In this document: piece after piece, positions 50,158-58,514 of the stretch
Layout of the letters: every line of letters starts with the position of its first letter
How positions within the stretch are numbered: position 1 is the stretch's first letter
Assembly (NCBI GenBank): GCA_039933635.1
Contig: JBDTNQ010000002.1
Span: 1-64,000 of the forward strand
Origin: JBDTNQ01 sp039933635
Lineage (GTDB): Bacteria > Acidobacteriota > Vicinamibacteria > Vicinamibacterales > SCN-69-37
DNA: 64,000 bases
Direction: 5' to 3'
The notes under the pieces: generated by a model
What the model was told of the DNA's origin: nothing
Database searches by the model: none
What the model saw: the letters and a program-made list of their open reading frames with translations, nothing else
Translations under genes and position numbers: made by a program

Positions 50158-51056
50158 GCCACCCTCTCCAGCACACGTAGATGCGCGCTTCGCGCGCGCG
50201 GGTTCCTGGCGCTCTCGTCGTCGCCCGGCGACACCGGACGCTTGGTCAGCACGCGAAATCGGCTCGCGTCCGTCCCGAGCGCACGGAACCGATGCTTCAC
50301 CTGGCGATCTTCCAGCGAGTGAAACGCGATGACCGCCAGACGCCCCCCGGGAGCCAGACACGCCGGGGCGGTCTCGAGGAACGTTTCCAGACCGGCCAGC
50401 TCGTCGTTCACCCAGATCCGCAACGCCTGAAACGTGCGCGTGGCCGGATCGATCCGCTGCCACGTGCCACCGCCTGCCGCCCGTCGAACCACCGTCGCGA
50501 GCGATCCGGTATCCACCAGCTCGCCGCGATCCCTGGCGGCGACGATGGCGCGCGCGATACGCCGCGAGTGCCGCTCGTCGCCAAACTTCCAGATGACGTC
50601 CGCCAGATCGCCGTCACCCACCTCGTCGAGCCGTTCCGCCAGCGTCTGGCCGCCCGTCCGGTCCATGCGCATGTCGAGCGGTCCGGCCTGCCGGAAACTG
50701 AACCCGCGCGACGGTTCGTCCAACTGCATCGACGACACACCCAGGTCGACGACCATGCCGTCGACAGCCTCGAACTGTTGTGCCGCGAGCACCGCCGCCA
50801 CGTGGCGGTAGTCGTCGTGCACGAAGGTCACGCGGTCGGCGAGGCTCGAGAGCCGACGACGCGCGTGCTCGAGCGCGTCCGCGTCGCGATCGATCGCCAC
50901 GACCCGCCCAGCACCGGCCTCGAGTAACGCCGCCGTGTGCCCGCCGAGCCCGAGCGTTCCGTCGACGTAAACCCCGTCGTGCCGCGGCGCAAGCCACGAG
51001 ACGACCTCCGCAGCCAGGACCGGCTCGTGAACAGGCTCAGATGCCAAAGTCCGCAA
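50154..51056 (-). CDS. rsmH: 16S rRNA (cytosine-1402-N4)-methyltransferase RsmH
   Basis: RsmH (MraW) methylates C1402 in the ribosomal P site. The 300-residue product has HEPVLAAEVVSWL, the SAM loop YVDGTLGLGGHTAALLEAG, VVDLGVSSMQLDEPSRGFSFRQAGPLDMRMD, KFGDERHSRRIARAIV and a C-terminal VIAFHSLEDRQVKHRFR. All are family-specific. The start is TTG at 51056 (overlapping mraZ by 20 bases) or TTG at 51047. No ATG or GTG exists before the conserved HEPVL. Confidence 0.97.
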   Translation of the reverse strand: MRTLASEPVHEPVLAAEVVSWLAPRHDGVYVDGTLGLGGHTAALLEAGAGRVVAIDRDADALEHARRRLSSLADRVTFVHDDYRHVAAVLAAQQFEAVDGMVVDLGVSSMQLDEPSRGFSFRQAGPLDMRMDRTGGQTLAERLDEVGDGDLADVIWKFGDERHSRRIARAIVAARDRGELVDTGSLATVVRRAAGGGTWQRIDPATRTFQALRIWVNDELAGLETFLETAPACLAPGGRLAVIAFHSLEDRQVKHRFRALGTDASRFRVLTKRPVSPGDDESARNPRARSAHLRVLERVA

Positions 51057-51477
51057 GCGCGCGGGCGTCGTCGTCGCTGAACGGTTCGCGCTGCAGCTTC
51101 GCCAGGAACCGGTCGTGATTCCACACTTCGAGAAAATCCACTTGCCCGAGCACGTCCACGTCGCCGATCATTCCGGCAGACTCACGGAGCCGGGCCGGGA
51201 TGAGCACGCGGCCCTGCGAGTCGAAGTCCAGGGCCTGGCCGTAGTAGTTGACGCGGTCGAGAAACTTGGTCCGGGCCGGATGCGAGCTGGGCATGCGGCT
51301 CAGCCGTTGTTCGACCCCGAGCCAGACGGGCATGGGATACACACGAACGGAGTCGCCGGAGATGCTGGTCAGGTACAGAGCCGCGCCATGCTGCTCTTCC
51401 ACGAACGCTTTGAAGGCGGTCGGGAGCTTGAGCCGCCCTTTGTCATCAATCTTGGCGGGGTAGCTGCCGCGAAGCAC
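51037..51477 (-). CDS. mraZ: Transcriptional regulator MraZ
   Basis: MraZ is the AbrB-like regulator at the head of dcw operons. The 146-residue product has two tandem SpoVT/AbrB-like halves, each with the DxxGRLxxP signature: KIDDKGRLKLPTAFK (about 9-23) and DFDSQGRVLIPARLRES (about 84-100). It starts at GTG 51477 behind GTGGAG. Just upstream are a strong promoter and three TGGAN boxes, consistent with autoregulation. In other bacteria MraZ multimers bind TGGGN-type direct repeats. Confidence 0.97.
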   Translation of the reverse strand: MLRGSYPAKIDDKGRLKLPTAFKAFVEEQHGAALYLTSISGDSVRVYPMPVWLGVEQRLSRMPSSHPARTKFLDRVNYYGQALDFDSQGRVLIPARLRESAGMIGDVDVLGQVDFLEVWNHDRFLAKLQREPFSDDDARALADFGI

Positions 51478-51482
51478 GTTTA

Positions 51483-51541
51483 CTCCACTCTGGTCCAGAA
51501 AACTCCACCGCGATGGTAGAGGTACCCTCGGGGACTGTCAA
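51483..51541 (-). promoter_or_regulatory. dcw operon promoter with MraZ-type operator
   Basis: On the minus strand the -35 TTGACA (51541-51536, perfect) and -10 TACCAT (51518-51513) are 17 bp apart. From 51507 to 51483 come three direct boxes, TGGAG, TGGAC and TGGAG, each separated by exactly five bases (10-bp pitch, one helical turn). They lie over the start site and leader, directly before the mraZ GTG. The layout matches known MraZ operators (TGGGN repeats with N5 spacers), with A in place of the third G. Confidence 0.8.
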
Positions 51542-51642
51542 TCGCAAACTGATGCAGGAGTTGAGGTTACGCTTTTACTTCGCCAGTAATTGTGAGCGAA
51601 TATTTAGCGAAAATTAGAGCGTGGTACCATGCTCCGCTCGAC

Positions 51643-52689
51643 ATGCTTCCGCGCCGGATCATCGTCTGCGAAGCGCAGGTGCCATTCGTGCGCGGCGGCG
51701 CCGAATCCCTCGTCCGGGAGCTCACCGGCCAGCTGCGGGATCGCGGGTTCGAGACTGAGCTCGTGAGCGTGCCCTTCAAGTGGTATCCGCGCGACGAACT
51801 GTTCACCCACGCCGCCGCCTGGCGCCTACTCGATCTGAGCGAGAGCAATGGCCGGCCCGTCGATCGCGTGATTGCCACCAAATTTCCGACGTATTGCGTG
51901 CGTCACCCGAACAAAGTGACCTGGCTCGTCCACCAGTACCGTGCCGCGTATGAGCTCACCGGCACGATCTACAGCGAGTTCGAACACACGGAACCTGATG
52001 TCGCCGCGCGACGACGGCTGATCGATCTGGATACCACGATGCTCGGTGAATCACGCCAGATCTACACCATCGCGAAGACGGTGACCGCTCGCCTCGCCCG
52101 CTATAACGGCCTCACGGCGGAAACGCTGTACCATCCGCCGCGTCTGGCCGCGCGGCTGCACGGCGGCACCTCCGGTAACTACGTCCTGTCGATCGGCCGC
52201 CTCGAGTCGGTGAAGCGCGTGGACCTGATCATCCGCGCGCTCGCGCGCGTGCCCGACCCCGTGTCACTCGTCGTCGCCGGCACCGGCACGCAGCGGGCGG
52301 CATTCGAGCAGCTTGCCGAGTCGCTCGGCGTTGCCTCCCGCGTCCAGTTTCTGGGGGAAGTGAACGACGACGACCTCGTGGAGCTGTACGCGGGTGCGCT
52401 CGCCGTGGTCTATCCTCCGTTCGACGAGGATTTCGGTTACGTGACGCTCGAAGCTTTTCTTTCGAAGAAACCTGTCGTGACCACAACCGACGCGGGCGAG
52501 CCGTCGACCTTCGTGCTTGACGGCGTCAATGGCCACGTGACCGCGCCGGATCCCGAGGCGCTGGCGGCGGCGATCAGCGCGCTCTCGGCCAATCGGACCC
52601 GGGCGGCCGCCTACGGGCTTGCGGGTTACGAGTGGGCGCGACTGATCACATGGGACGACACTATCGATCGACTGGTCGCGGGCCTGTGA
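51643..52689 (+). CDS. Family 4 glycosyltransferase
   Basis: From the ATG at 51643 (a GTG at 51592 is possible) the product has 348 residues in a GT-B fold. The acceptor half begins MLPRRIIVCEAQVPFVRGGAESLVRELTGQLRDRG. The donor half has YVLSIGRLESVKRVDLIIRALAR, FLGEVNDDDLVELYAGALAVVYPPFDEDFGYVTLEAFLSKKPVVTTTDAGEPSTFV, with the E(x7)E-type nucleotide-sugar site. It opens the glycan cluster, divergent from mraZ across about 165 bases. The next gene starts within its stop (GTGA). Donor sugar unknown. Confidence 0.88.
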   Translation: MLPRRIIVCEAQVPFVRGGAESLVRELTGQLRDRGFETELVSVPFKWYPRDELFTHAAAWRLLDLSESNGRPVDRVIATKFPTYCVRHPNKVTWLVHQYRAAYELTGTIYSEFEHTEPDVAARRRLIDLDTTMLGESRQIYTIAKTVTARLARYNGLTAETLYHPPRLAARLHGGTSGNYVLSIGRLESVKRVDLIIRALARVPDPVSLVVAGTGTQRAAFEQLAESLGVASRVQFLGEVNDDDLVELYAGALAVVYPPFDEDFGYVTLEAFLSKKPVVTTTDAGEPSTFVLDGVNGHVTAPDPEALAAAISALSANRTRAAAYGLAGYEWARLITWDDTIDRLVAGL

Positions 52690-53660
52690 AACTCATCATC
52701 CAGATTCCCTGCCTGAATGAGGCCACAACGCTGCCGGCCACGCTGGCCGATTTGCCGACGTCCGTACCGGGCATCGACACGATCGAGGTCGTGGTCGTGG
52801 ACGATGGGTCCAAGGACAGCACGGCGGAGGTGGCGCGCGCGCACGGCGTGCAGCATGTGATTCGGTTCCGACGGCGCAAGGGCCTGGCGGCGGCGTTCAT
52901 GGCCGGCATCGATGCGAGTCTCCGCGCGGGCGCGGACTTCATCGTGAACACGGACGCGGACAATCAGTACGCGGGCGCCGATATTGCCAAGCTCGTCCTG
53001 CCGCTGCTCTCCGGCGAGGCGGACATCGTGATTGGCGATCGCAACATCCGCGAGATCAGCCACATGTCCTGGCCAAAAAAGGTGCTGCAGCGGCTCGGCA
53101 GTTGGGTCGTGCGACAGATCTCCCGCACCGAGGTGCCCGATACGACGAGCGGATTCCGCGCGTATACCCGCGAGGCGGCGCTGCGTATGACGGTGGTGTC
53201 GGAATTCTCGTACACGCTCGAATCCATCATTCAGGCCGGCAAGAAGCGGATGGCCATCTCGCACGTCCCGGTGGCGACCAACGCCATTACCCGGCCCTCG
53301 CGGCTCTTCAACAGCATCTGGGCCTATCTGAAACAGTCCGGCGCCACCATCGTTCGCGTCTACACGATGTACGAGCCGTTGAAGGTGTTCTCGTATATCG
53401 GCTCGTTCATCTTTCTCATCGGGTTCGCGGTCGCCCTGCGCTTCCTCTACTACTACTGGTTCACGTACCAGTCGGAAGGCAAGATCCAGTCGCTGATCCT
53501 GTCCGCCGTGCTGATGATCGTCGGATTCCAGGTGATCTTGATCGGTCTCGTCGCTGACGTGCTCTCGGGCACGCGCAAGCTGCTCGAGGACCTGCTCTAT
53601 CGCGTGCGCCGGATGGAGATCGACGACCACGACCGCGTCGAACGCGGGAACGATCACTGA
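52686..53660 (+). CDS. Membrane-anchored family 2 glycosyltransferase
   Basis: This 324-residue GT2 starts at GTG 52686. The N-terminal GT-A domain shows IIQIPCLNEATTLPATLADLP, VVVVDDGSKDSTAEVARAHG, IVNTDADNQYAGADI (DxD) and TTSGFRAYTREAALRM. Two C-terminal membrane helices (about 240-300) anchor it. The architecture is that of polyprenyl-phosphate-dependent transferases similar to GtrB/ArnC. It may transfer a sugar to undecaprenyl phosphate or to a lipid-linked chain. Confidence 0.87.
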   Translation: MKLIIQIPCLNEATTLPATLADLPTSVPGIDTIEVVVVDDGSKDSTAEVARAHGVQHVIRFRRRKGLAAAFMAGIDASLRAGADFIVNTDADNQYAGADIAKLVLPLLSGEADIVIGDRNIREISHMSWPKKVLQRLGSWVVRQISRTEVPDTTSGFRAYTREAALRMTVVSEFSYTLESIIQAGKKRMAISHVPVATNAITRPSRLFNSIWAYLKQSGATIVRVYTMYEPLKVFSYIGSFIFLIGFAVALRFLYYYWFTYQSEGKIQSLILSAVLMIVGFQVILIGLVADVLSGTRKLLEDLLYRVRRMEIDDHDRVERGNDH

Positions 53661-53662
53661 GC

Positions 53663-54523
53663 ATGGCCCACCCGTCCACCGTTTCCGTCGTCATTCCCTG
53701 CATGAACGAAGCAGGCGCTATCGGGACCGTCGTCCGCGATCTCGCGGCGGCCGGCGCGTGGCGGGAGATCCTGGTGATCGACGACGGCTCGACGGATGCG
53801 ACCGCCGCCGAGGCCGAGGCCGCCGGCGCGCGCGTGGTGCGGCATCCCTACAACAAAGGCAACGGCGCGTCGGTCAAGACGGGCATCCGCACGGCAACCG
53901 GCGACTACATGCTCATCATCGACGGCGACGGCCAGCACAAGCCGTCCGACGCGGTGCGCCTGGTCAGCCGGCTTGGCGCGTTCGATCTCGTGGTCGGCGC
54001 GCGTTCGCCGTCGACCCAGGCGGGCGTGCGGCGACGGTTGGGCAACGCCGCCTTGAACGGACTGGCATCCTACCTCGCGCAATTCCCGATTCCCGATCTC
54101 ACGTCCGGATTTCGCGCGGCGCGTCTCGACGCGCTGCGCGAGTTCATCACGATGCTGCCGAATGGGTTCTCGACGCCGACCACCACCACGCTGTGCTTCC
54201 TCCGCGCGGGGTACAACGTCGTTTTCGAGCCCATCGAGGCGCGCGTGCGGATCGGCCAGTCGAAGATTCGCCTCGCGCGTGACGGCCCGAAGTTCCTGCT
54301 CATCATGCTGCGCGTGATGACCATCTTCAGCCCGCTCCGCGTGTTCCTGCCGATTGCCGGCGCATCCTTTCTGATGGGCGCGGGCTACGCGGCGTGGACG
54401 ATTGCCACACAGTCACACGTCACGAACTCGTCCGTGCTCCTCATCATGCTGGCCGTTGTGATCCTGCTCGTCGGGCTCGTGTCCGAGCAGGTGGCGGTAC
54501 TTCGCGCCGATGGTCGCCGGTAG
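53663..54523 (+). CDS. Family 2 glycosyltransferase with C-terminal membrane helices
   Basis: This 286-residue GT2 starts at ATG 53663, two bases after the previous stop. Blocks are SVVIPCMNEAGAIGTVVRDLA, ILVIDDGSTDATAAEAEAAGARVV, YMLIIDGDGQHKPSDAVRLV (DGDGQ), and DLTSGFRAARLDALREFI. Two helices follow (about 226-275). It is a paralogue-like partner of the preceding GT2. Tandem pairs of this kind are usual in surface glycan loci. The next gene begins 14 bases before its stop. Confidence 0.87.
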   Translation: MAHPSTVSVVIPCMNEAGAIGTVVRDLAAAGAWREILVIDDGSTDATAAEAEAAGARVVRHPYNKGNGASVKTGIRTATGDYMLIIDGDGQHKPSDAVRLVSRLGAFDLVVGARSPSTQAGVRRRLGNAALNGLASYLAQFPIPDLTSGFRAARLDALREFITMLPNGFSTPTTTTLCFLRAGYNVVFEPIEARVRIGQSKIRLARDGPKFLLIMLRVMTIFSPLRVFLPIAGASFLMGAGYAAWTIATQSHVTNSSVLLIMLAVVILLVGLVSEQVAVLRADGRR

Positions 54524-55751
54524 CCCGAACGGCTTTCCGCGCGCGTTCGTGGTCGGCGCGGTCCTCGTCGGACTCGTCGTTCGCCTCGCGTTCGGCTTGT
54601 GGTACTGGAACGGACAGGCGCTCACGCGCGACGAACTCGAGTACTTGTCACTGGCGCGGAGCCTGGCTGCCGGCCACGGCTTCGTCTACGACGAGGTGCT
54701 CCGCGCCGGATCGTTCACGCCGTTCGGACGCTCACCCGGATATCCGGCTTTCCTCGCGTTGATCGGCGCCGGCAGCCGGGTTTTCACGAGCGCGCCAACA
54801 GCTGTGAAGGTGGCGCAATCGTTCGTGGGTGCGATTGGCGTGTGGCTCGCGGCCATCGTGGCATTCCGCGTCGGGGGCACCCGGGCAGCCCGCGCGGGTG
54901 CCGCCATTGCGGCCGTCTATCCCCCGCTGGTCTGGATCGCGGCCTTTGTGTGGAGCGAATCGATATTCTGGCCGCTTGGCCTGTTCATCGCCTGGCTCTT
55001 CGATCGCGCGGTCGCCCGCGGCGGTCGGGCGCTGGGCGGTTTCGTCTGCGGCGTCGTCGTTGGGCTGGCCATCATCACCAGACCTGCGATCATTCTCTTC
55101 CTGCCGCTCGCGGGGATCTATCTGATCTGGAAGCGGCACCCGCGTATGCTCGCGGCCATGGCGGTCGGCGTCCTGCTCGTGTACCTGCCGTGGACGGCGC
55201 GGAACTACCTATTCCACGGCCGCGTCATGGTGGTGGCGTCTGACGGTGGCGTGACATTCTGGACCGGCAACCACCCGCTGGCGATCGGCGAAGGTGACAT
55301 GGCGGCCAACAGCGCGCTGAAACTCGACAACCAGCGCCTGCGCGCCAAGCACCCGGGCTTGACCGAGGAAGAGATGGAGCACTTCTACTACGAGGAAGCG
55401 TTCAGCTGGATGCGAGCGCATCCCCTGGCGTGGATGACGCTCGAGTTGAAGAAGGCGTTCTATCTCGTCGTCCCCATCGGTCCGTCCTATACGCTCCACT
55501 CCGTAAGGTACTTCGTCACGTCCGTGGTGTCGTATGGCACGCTCCTCGGATTGGGCTTCGTTGCGATCGCGCGACGGCGCTTCAGGCTGGGCGACGCCGC
55601 GGGTGTGTGGCTGCTTGCGGGCTCGGCCGTCCTCGTCTGTCTCGTGTTCTTTCCACAGGAACGTTTCCGCATTCCCCTGATCGATCCGGCGCTCGTGGTG
55701 CTCGGCGGCCTTGGCATCGCGACGTTGTTCCCGAGTACCTCTCGCCCATGA
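54510..55751 (+). CDS. Multipass GT-C glycosyltransferase (GT39/ArnT-like)
   Basis: This 413-residue integral membrane protein has about ten helices. The first periplasmic loop contains the acidic motif LTRDELEYLSLARSLAAGHGF followed by GRSPGYPAFLALIG, typical of ArnT/PMT-type enzymes. These use polyprenyl-phosphate sugars on the outer face of the membrane. The neighbouring DPM1-like GT2 genes could supply the donor. Its stop overlaps the next start (ATGA at 55748-55751). Acceptor unknown: lipid, polysaccharide or protein. Confidence 0.75.
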   Translation: MVAGSPNGFPRAFVVGAVLVGLVVRLAFGLWYWNGQALTRDELEYLSLARSLAAGHGFVYDEVLRAGSFTPFGRSPGYPAFLALIGAGSRVFTSAPTAVKVAQSFVGAIGVWLAAIVAFRVGGTRAARAGAAIAAVYPPLVWIAAFVWSESIFWPLGLFIAWLFDRAVARGGRALGGFVCGVVVGLAIITRPAIILFLPLAGIYLIWKRHPRMLAAMAVGVLLVYLPWTARNYLFHGRVMVVASDGGVTFWTGNHPLAIGEGDMAANSALKLDNQRLRAKHPGLTEEEMEHFYYEEAFSWMRAHPLAWMTLELKKAFYLVVPIGPSYTLHSVRYFVTSVVSYGTLLGLGFVAIARRRFRLGDAAGVWLLAGSAVLVCLVFFPQERFRIPLIDPALVVLGGLGIATLFPSTSRP

Positions 55752-56473
55752 CCCTGCTTGTCGTCCTGCCCACCTACAACGAACGGCTCAACCTCGAGAA
55801 GGTCGCCGACGCCGTGATGCGTCACGACTTCACCCGCATGCTCGTCGTCGACGATGCCTCACCCGATGGCACGGGCGACCTGGCGGATGAACTGGCGCTG
55901 CGGTGGCCTGGTCGCATCCAGGTCATGCACCGCACAGGCCCGCGCGGATTGGGGCTCGCGTACATCGACGGTCTGCGCCGCGCGCTGGCGACCGACGCGG
56001 ACGCCATCGGCCAGATGGATGCGGACCTGTCGCACGATCCTGTCTATCTGCCGAGTCTCGTGGCGGCACTGACCAGGCACGATATGGCGATCGGTTCGCG
56101 CTATATGCAGGGCGTCAGCGTGGTCAACTGGCCGCTGCACCGGCTGGTATTGAGCGCGTTCGCGAACCGCTACATCCGCGCGGTGACGGGACTCAGCCCG
56201 ACCGACTGCACCAGCGGGTTTCGCGTGTGGCGCCGCGAAGCGCTGGCGCGCCTTCCGCTCGAGACGGCGCGCACGAGCGGTTACGCCTTCCTGACCGAAA
56301 TGCTGTACGAGGCGGGACGCCTCCGCTTGCGCATCGGGGAGGTGCCGATCGTCTTCGTGGAGCGACAGGAAGGCTACTCGAAGGTGTCGCAGAAAGTCCT
56401 GCTCGAATCACTCCTGACGCCGTGGCGGCTCATCTTGCGCGGCGGGCGCTGCGGTCCGCCGTCGTCTCCCTGA
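55748..56473 (+). CDS. Polyprenol monophosphomannose synthase-like GT2
   Basis: A soluble 241-residue GT2 close in pattern to Dpm1/Ppm1: LLVVLPTYNERLNLEKVADAV, MLVVDDASPDGTGDLADELA, GPRGLGLAYIDGLRRAL, IGQMDADLSHDPVYLPSL, AIGSRYMQGVSVVNWPLHRLVLSAFANRYIRAVTGL, TDCTSGFRVWRREAL, and VPIVFVERQEGYSKVS. Such enzymes load mannose or glucose onto a polyprenyl phosphate. It lacks the C-terminal membrane helices of some homologues. The coupling to the GT-C gene upstream suggests donor synthesis for it. Confidence 0.88.
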   Translation: MTLLVVLPTYNERLNLEKVADAVMRHDFTRMLVVDDASPDGTGDLADELALRWPGRIQVMHRTGPRGLGLAYIDGLRRALATDADAIGQMDADLSHDPVYLPSLVAALTRHDMAIGSRYMQGVSVVNWPLHRLVLSAFANRYIRAVTGLSPTDCTSGFRVWRREALARLPLETARTSGYAFLTEMLYEAGRLRLRIGEVPIVFVERQEGYSKVSQKVLLESLLTPWRLILRGGRCGPPSSP

Positions 56474-56478
56474 CCCGT

Positions 56479-57690
56479 ATGCGCCACGTTGTCGTCATGG
56501 TTGCCACCTCGTATCCGAGGTTTCCGGGGGACGGCGTCGGCAGCTTCATGGAGCCCATCGCCAAGGGCATTGCGGCGCGTGGACACGAAGTCCACCTGGT
56601 CGCCCCATGGCACCCCGCCATTACGCGGGGCCGTGAAGACGAGGGCGTCTTCTTTCACTTCTTTCGATACGCGCCGATGCCGTCGCTGAACGTCTTCGGT
56701 TATGCCTCCGGCCTGCAGGCGGACACGCGCCTGAAGAACGCTGCCTGGATGGTGGCGCCGGCGGCTCTGGCGGCTGGCTGGTTCAAAGCGATGCGCGTCG
56801 CGCAGAAGCGACGCGCGACGGTCATGCACGCGCACTGGGTGATTCCCGGCGGGGTCATCGGCGCCATGGCGGCGCGCCGCCTGCCGCTCGTCGTCAGCCT
56901 GCATGGATCGGATGTCTTCGTCGCCGAGCGGCACGCGCTCGTGGGGCGCGTCGCGCGCTCGGTATTCGCGCGCGCGGCCTGGGTCACTGCGTGCAGTGAC
57001 GACCTGCACCAACGCGCCTTGACCCTCGGCGCTGTTCCGGCCGCGACGGAGACCGTGCCGTACGGTGTCGATCTCCGCCGGTTCGCGCCCGACGCAACGT
57101 CGAGGACGGACGTCCGCGCCACATACGGCGTGGGCGATGCGCCATTGATCGTCAGCGCGGGACGGCTGGTGAGCAAGAAGGGCTTCGAAGTGCTGATCGA
57201 CGCGGTTGTGCGCCTGCGGGAATCGGCGCCGACGACGCGTCTGCTCATCGCCGGGGACGGCGATCTGCGGGACGCGCTCACCGCGCGAGCCACGCGTCTC
57301 GATCAACCGGTGCTCATCGGTAACCAGTCACAGGACGCAATCGCGAAGCTCGCCGCGGCAGCCGACATCGTGGCGGTGCCGTCGGTGCACGACGAGGCGG
57401 GCAACGTCGATGGCCTGCCAAATTTCGCGCTCGAAGCCCTGGCCACAGGAACGCCGGTCGTGGCCAGCCGTGTCGGCGGTCTGCCGCAGGCGATCGAGCA
57501 CGGCGTCACGGGGCTGCTCGTACCGGAGCGCGACGTCGCCGCGCTGGCCGGGGCCCTCGCGGCACTGCTCGTCGATCCTGGACGTCGGCGCGTCCTGGGC
57601 CAGGCCGCCAGAGAAGCCGTTGCACGGAATTTCTCGTGGCAGGCCGTGGCCGAGCGGCTCGAAGGAATCTACGACCACGTCGGCCGCTGA
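56479..57690 (+). CDS. Family 4 glycosyltransferase
   Basis: This 403-residue GT-B enzyme starts at ATG 56479. The N-terminal VVVMVATSYPRFPGDGVGSFMEPIAKGIAARGHEVHLVAP, the central LPLVVSLHGSDVFVAER, and VTACSDDLHQRALTLG are acceptor-side blocks. VSAGRLVSKKGFEVLIDAVVRL, VPSVHDEAGNVDGLPNFALEALATGTPVVASRVGGLPQAI and GLLVPERDVAALAGAL are the donor side. The length and motifs resemble GT4 enzymes that extend surface polysaccharides. Confidence 0.9.
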   Translation: MRHVVVMVATSYPRFPGDGVGSFMEPIAKGIAARGHEVHLVAPWHPAITRGREDEGVFFHFFRYAPMPSLNVFGYASGLQADTRLKNAAWMVAPAALAAGWFKAMRVAQKRRATVMHAHWVIPGGVIGAMAARRLPLVVSLHGSDVFVAERHALVGRVARSVFARAAWVTACSDDLHQRALTLGAVPAATETVPYGVDLRRFAPDATSRTDVRATYGVGDAPLIVSAGRLVSKKGFEVLIDAVVRLRESAPTTRLLIAGDGDLRDALTARATRLDQPVLIGNQSQDAIAKLAAAADIVAVPSVHDEAGNVDGLPNFALEALATGTPVVASRVGGLPQAIEHGVTGLLVPERDVAALAGALAALLVDPGRRRVLGQAAREAVARNFSWQAVAERLEGIYDHVGR

Positions 57691-57737
57691 GCGACTTGTC
57701 GAAGCCCGCGCGCGAGGATATTGTTGGCGCCTACGTC

Positions 57738-58514
57738 ATGCCAACTGATGTTCCAGAGCTCCCCCTCGGACTCAGCATCTTCTTCCCTGCCTACAACGAC
57801 AGTGGAACGATCGCGAGTCTGGTCATTGCGGCTCGTCAGGCCGCCCAACGTGTCACACGCGATTTCGAGATTCTCATCATCAACGATGGAAGCGCGGACC
57901 GCACGGCCGAGATCGCCGACGAGCTCGCGCACACCTACCCGGAGGTGCGCGCGATCCATCACGTCGTCAACCGCGGCTACGGTGGCGCCCTGCGCACCGG
58001 GTTCAGCGAATCGCGCAAGGACGTCATCTTCTACACCGATGGCGACGCGCAGTACGATCCCGCCGAACTCGTGGCCCTGTGGCCGCAGCTGACGCCCGGA
58101 ATCGACCTGGTCAACGGCTACAAGATCAGCCGATCCGACCCGTGGCATCGCATCGTGATCGGGCGTATCTATCACCACACGGTGAAGATTCTGTTCGGCC
58201 TTACCGTGCGCGACGTCGATTGTGATTTCCGGCTCATGCGGCGGTCGATCTTCAATCGCGTGCACCTCGAGCACAACAGCGGGGTGATCTGCCTCGAAAT
58301 GATGAAGAAGATCACCGACGCGGGTTTCGGGATCGCCGAGGTGCCCGTGCACCACTACCACCGCGCGTTCGGACGTTCGCAGTTCTTCAACTTCCGACGG
58401 CTCGCGCGCACCGTCGTCGACGTCGGCAACCTCTGGGTCACGCTCGTCGTCTTGAAGCGGCATCGGCGAACCGCGTCCAGTAACACCGAAGCCCTTCGGC
58501 GTCACCAGCCATGA
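57738..58514 (+). CDS. Family 2 glycosyltransferase
   Basis: About 258 residues from ATG 57738; a start 40-50 bases upstream is possible. It has LSIFFPAYNDSGTIASLVIAARQAA, EILIINDGSADRTAEIADELA, VNRGYGGALRTGFSESRKDVIFYTDGDAQYDP and VRDVDCDFRLMRRSIFNRV, followed by VPVHHYHRAFGRSQFF. These are typical of small GT2 enzymes similar to polyprenyl-phosphate glucosyltransferases. The epimerase gene begins within its last four bases. Confidence 0.87.
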   Translation: MPTDVPELPLGLSIFFPAYNDSGTIASLVIAARQAAQRVTRDFEILIINDGSADRTAEIADELAHTYPEVRAIHHVVNRGYGGALRTGFSESRKDVIFYTDGDAQYDPAELVALWPQLTPGIDLVNGYKISRSDPWHRIVIGRIYHHTVKILFGLTVRDVDCDFRLMRRSIFNRVHLEHNSGVICLEMMKKITDAGFGIAEVPVHHYHRAFGRSQFFNFRRLARTVVDVGNLWVTLVVLKRHRRTASSNTEALRRHQP

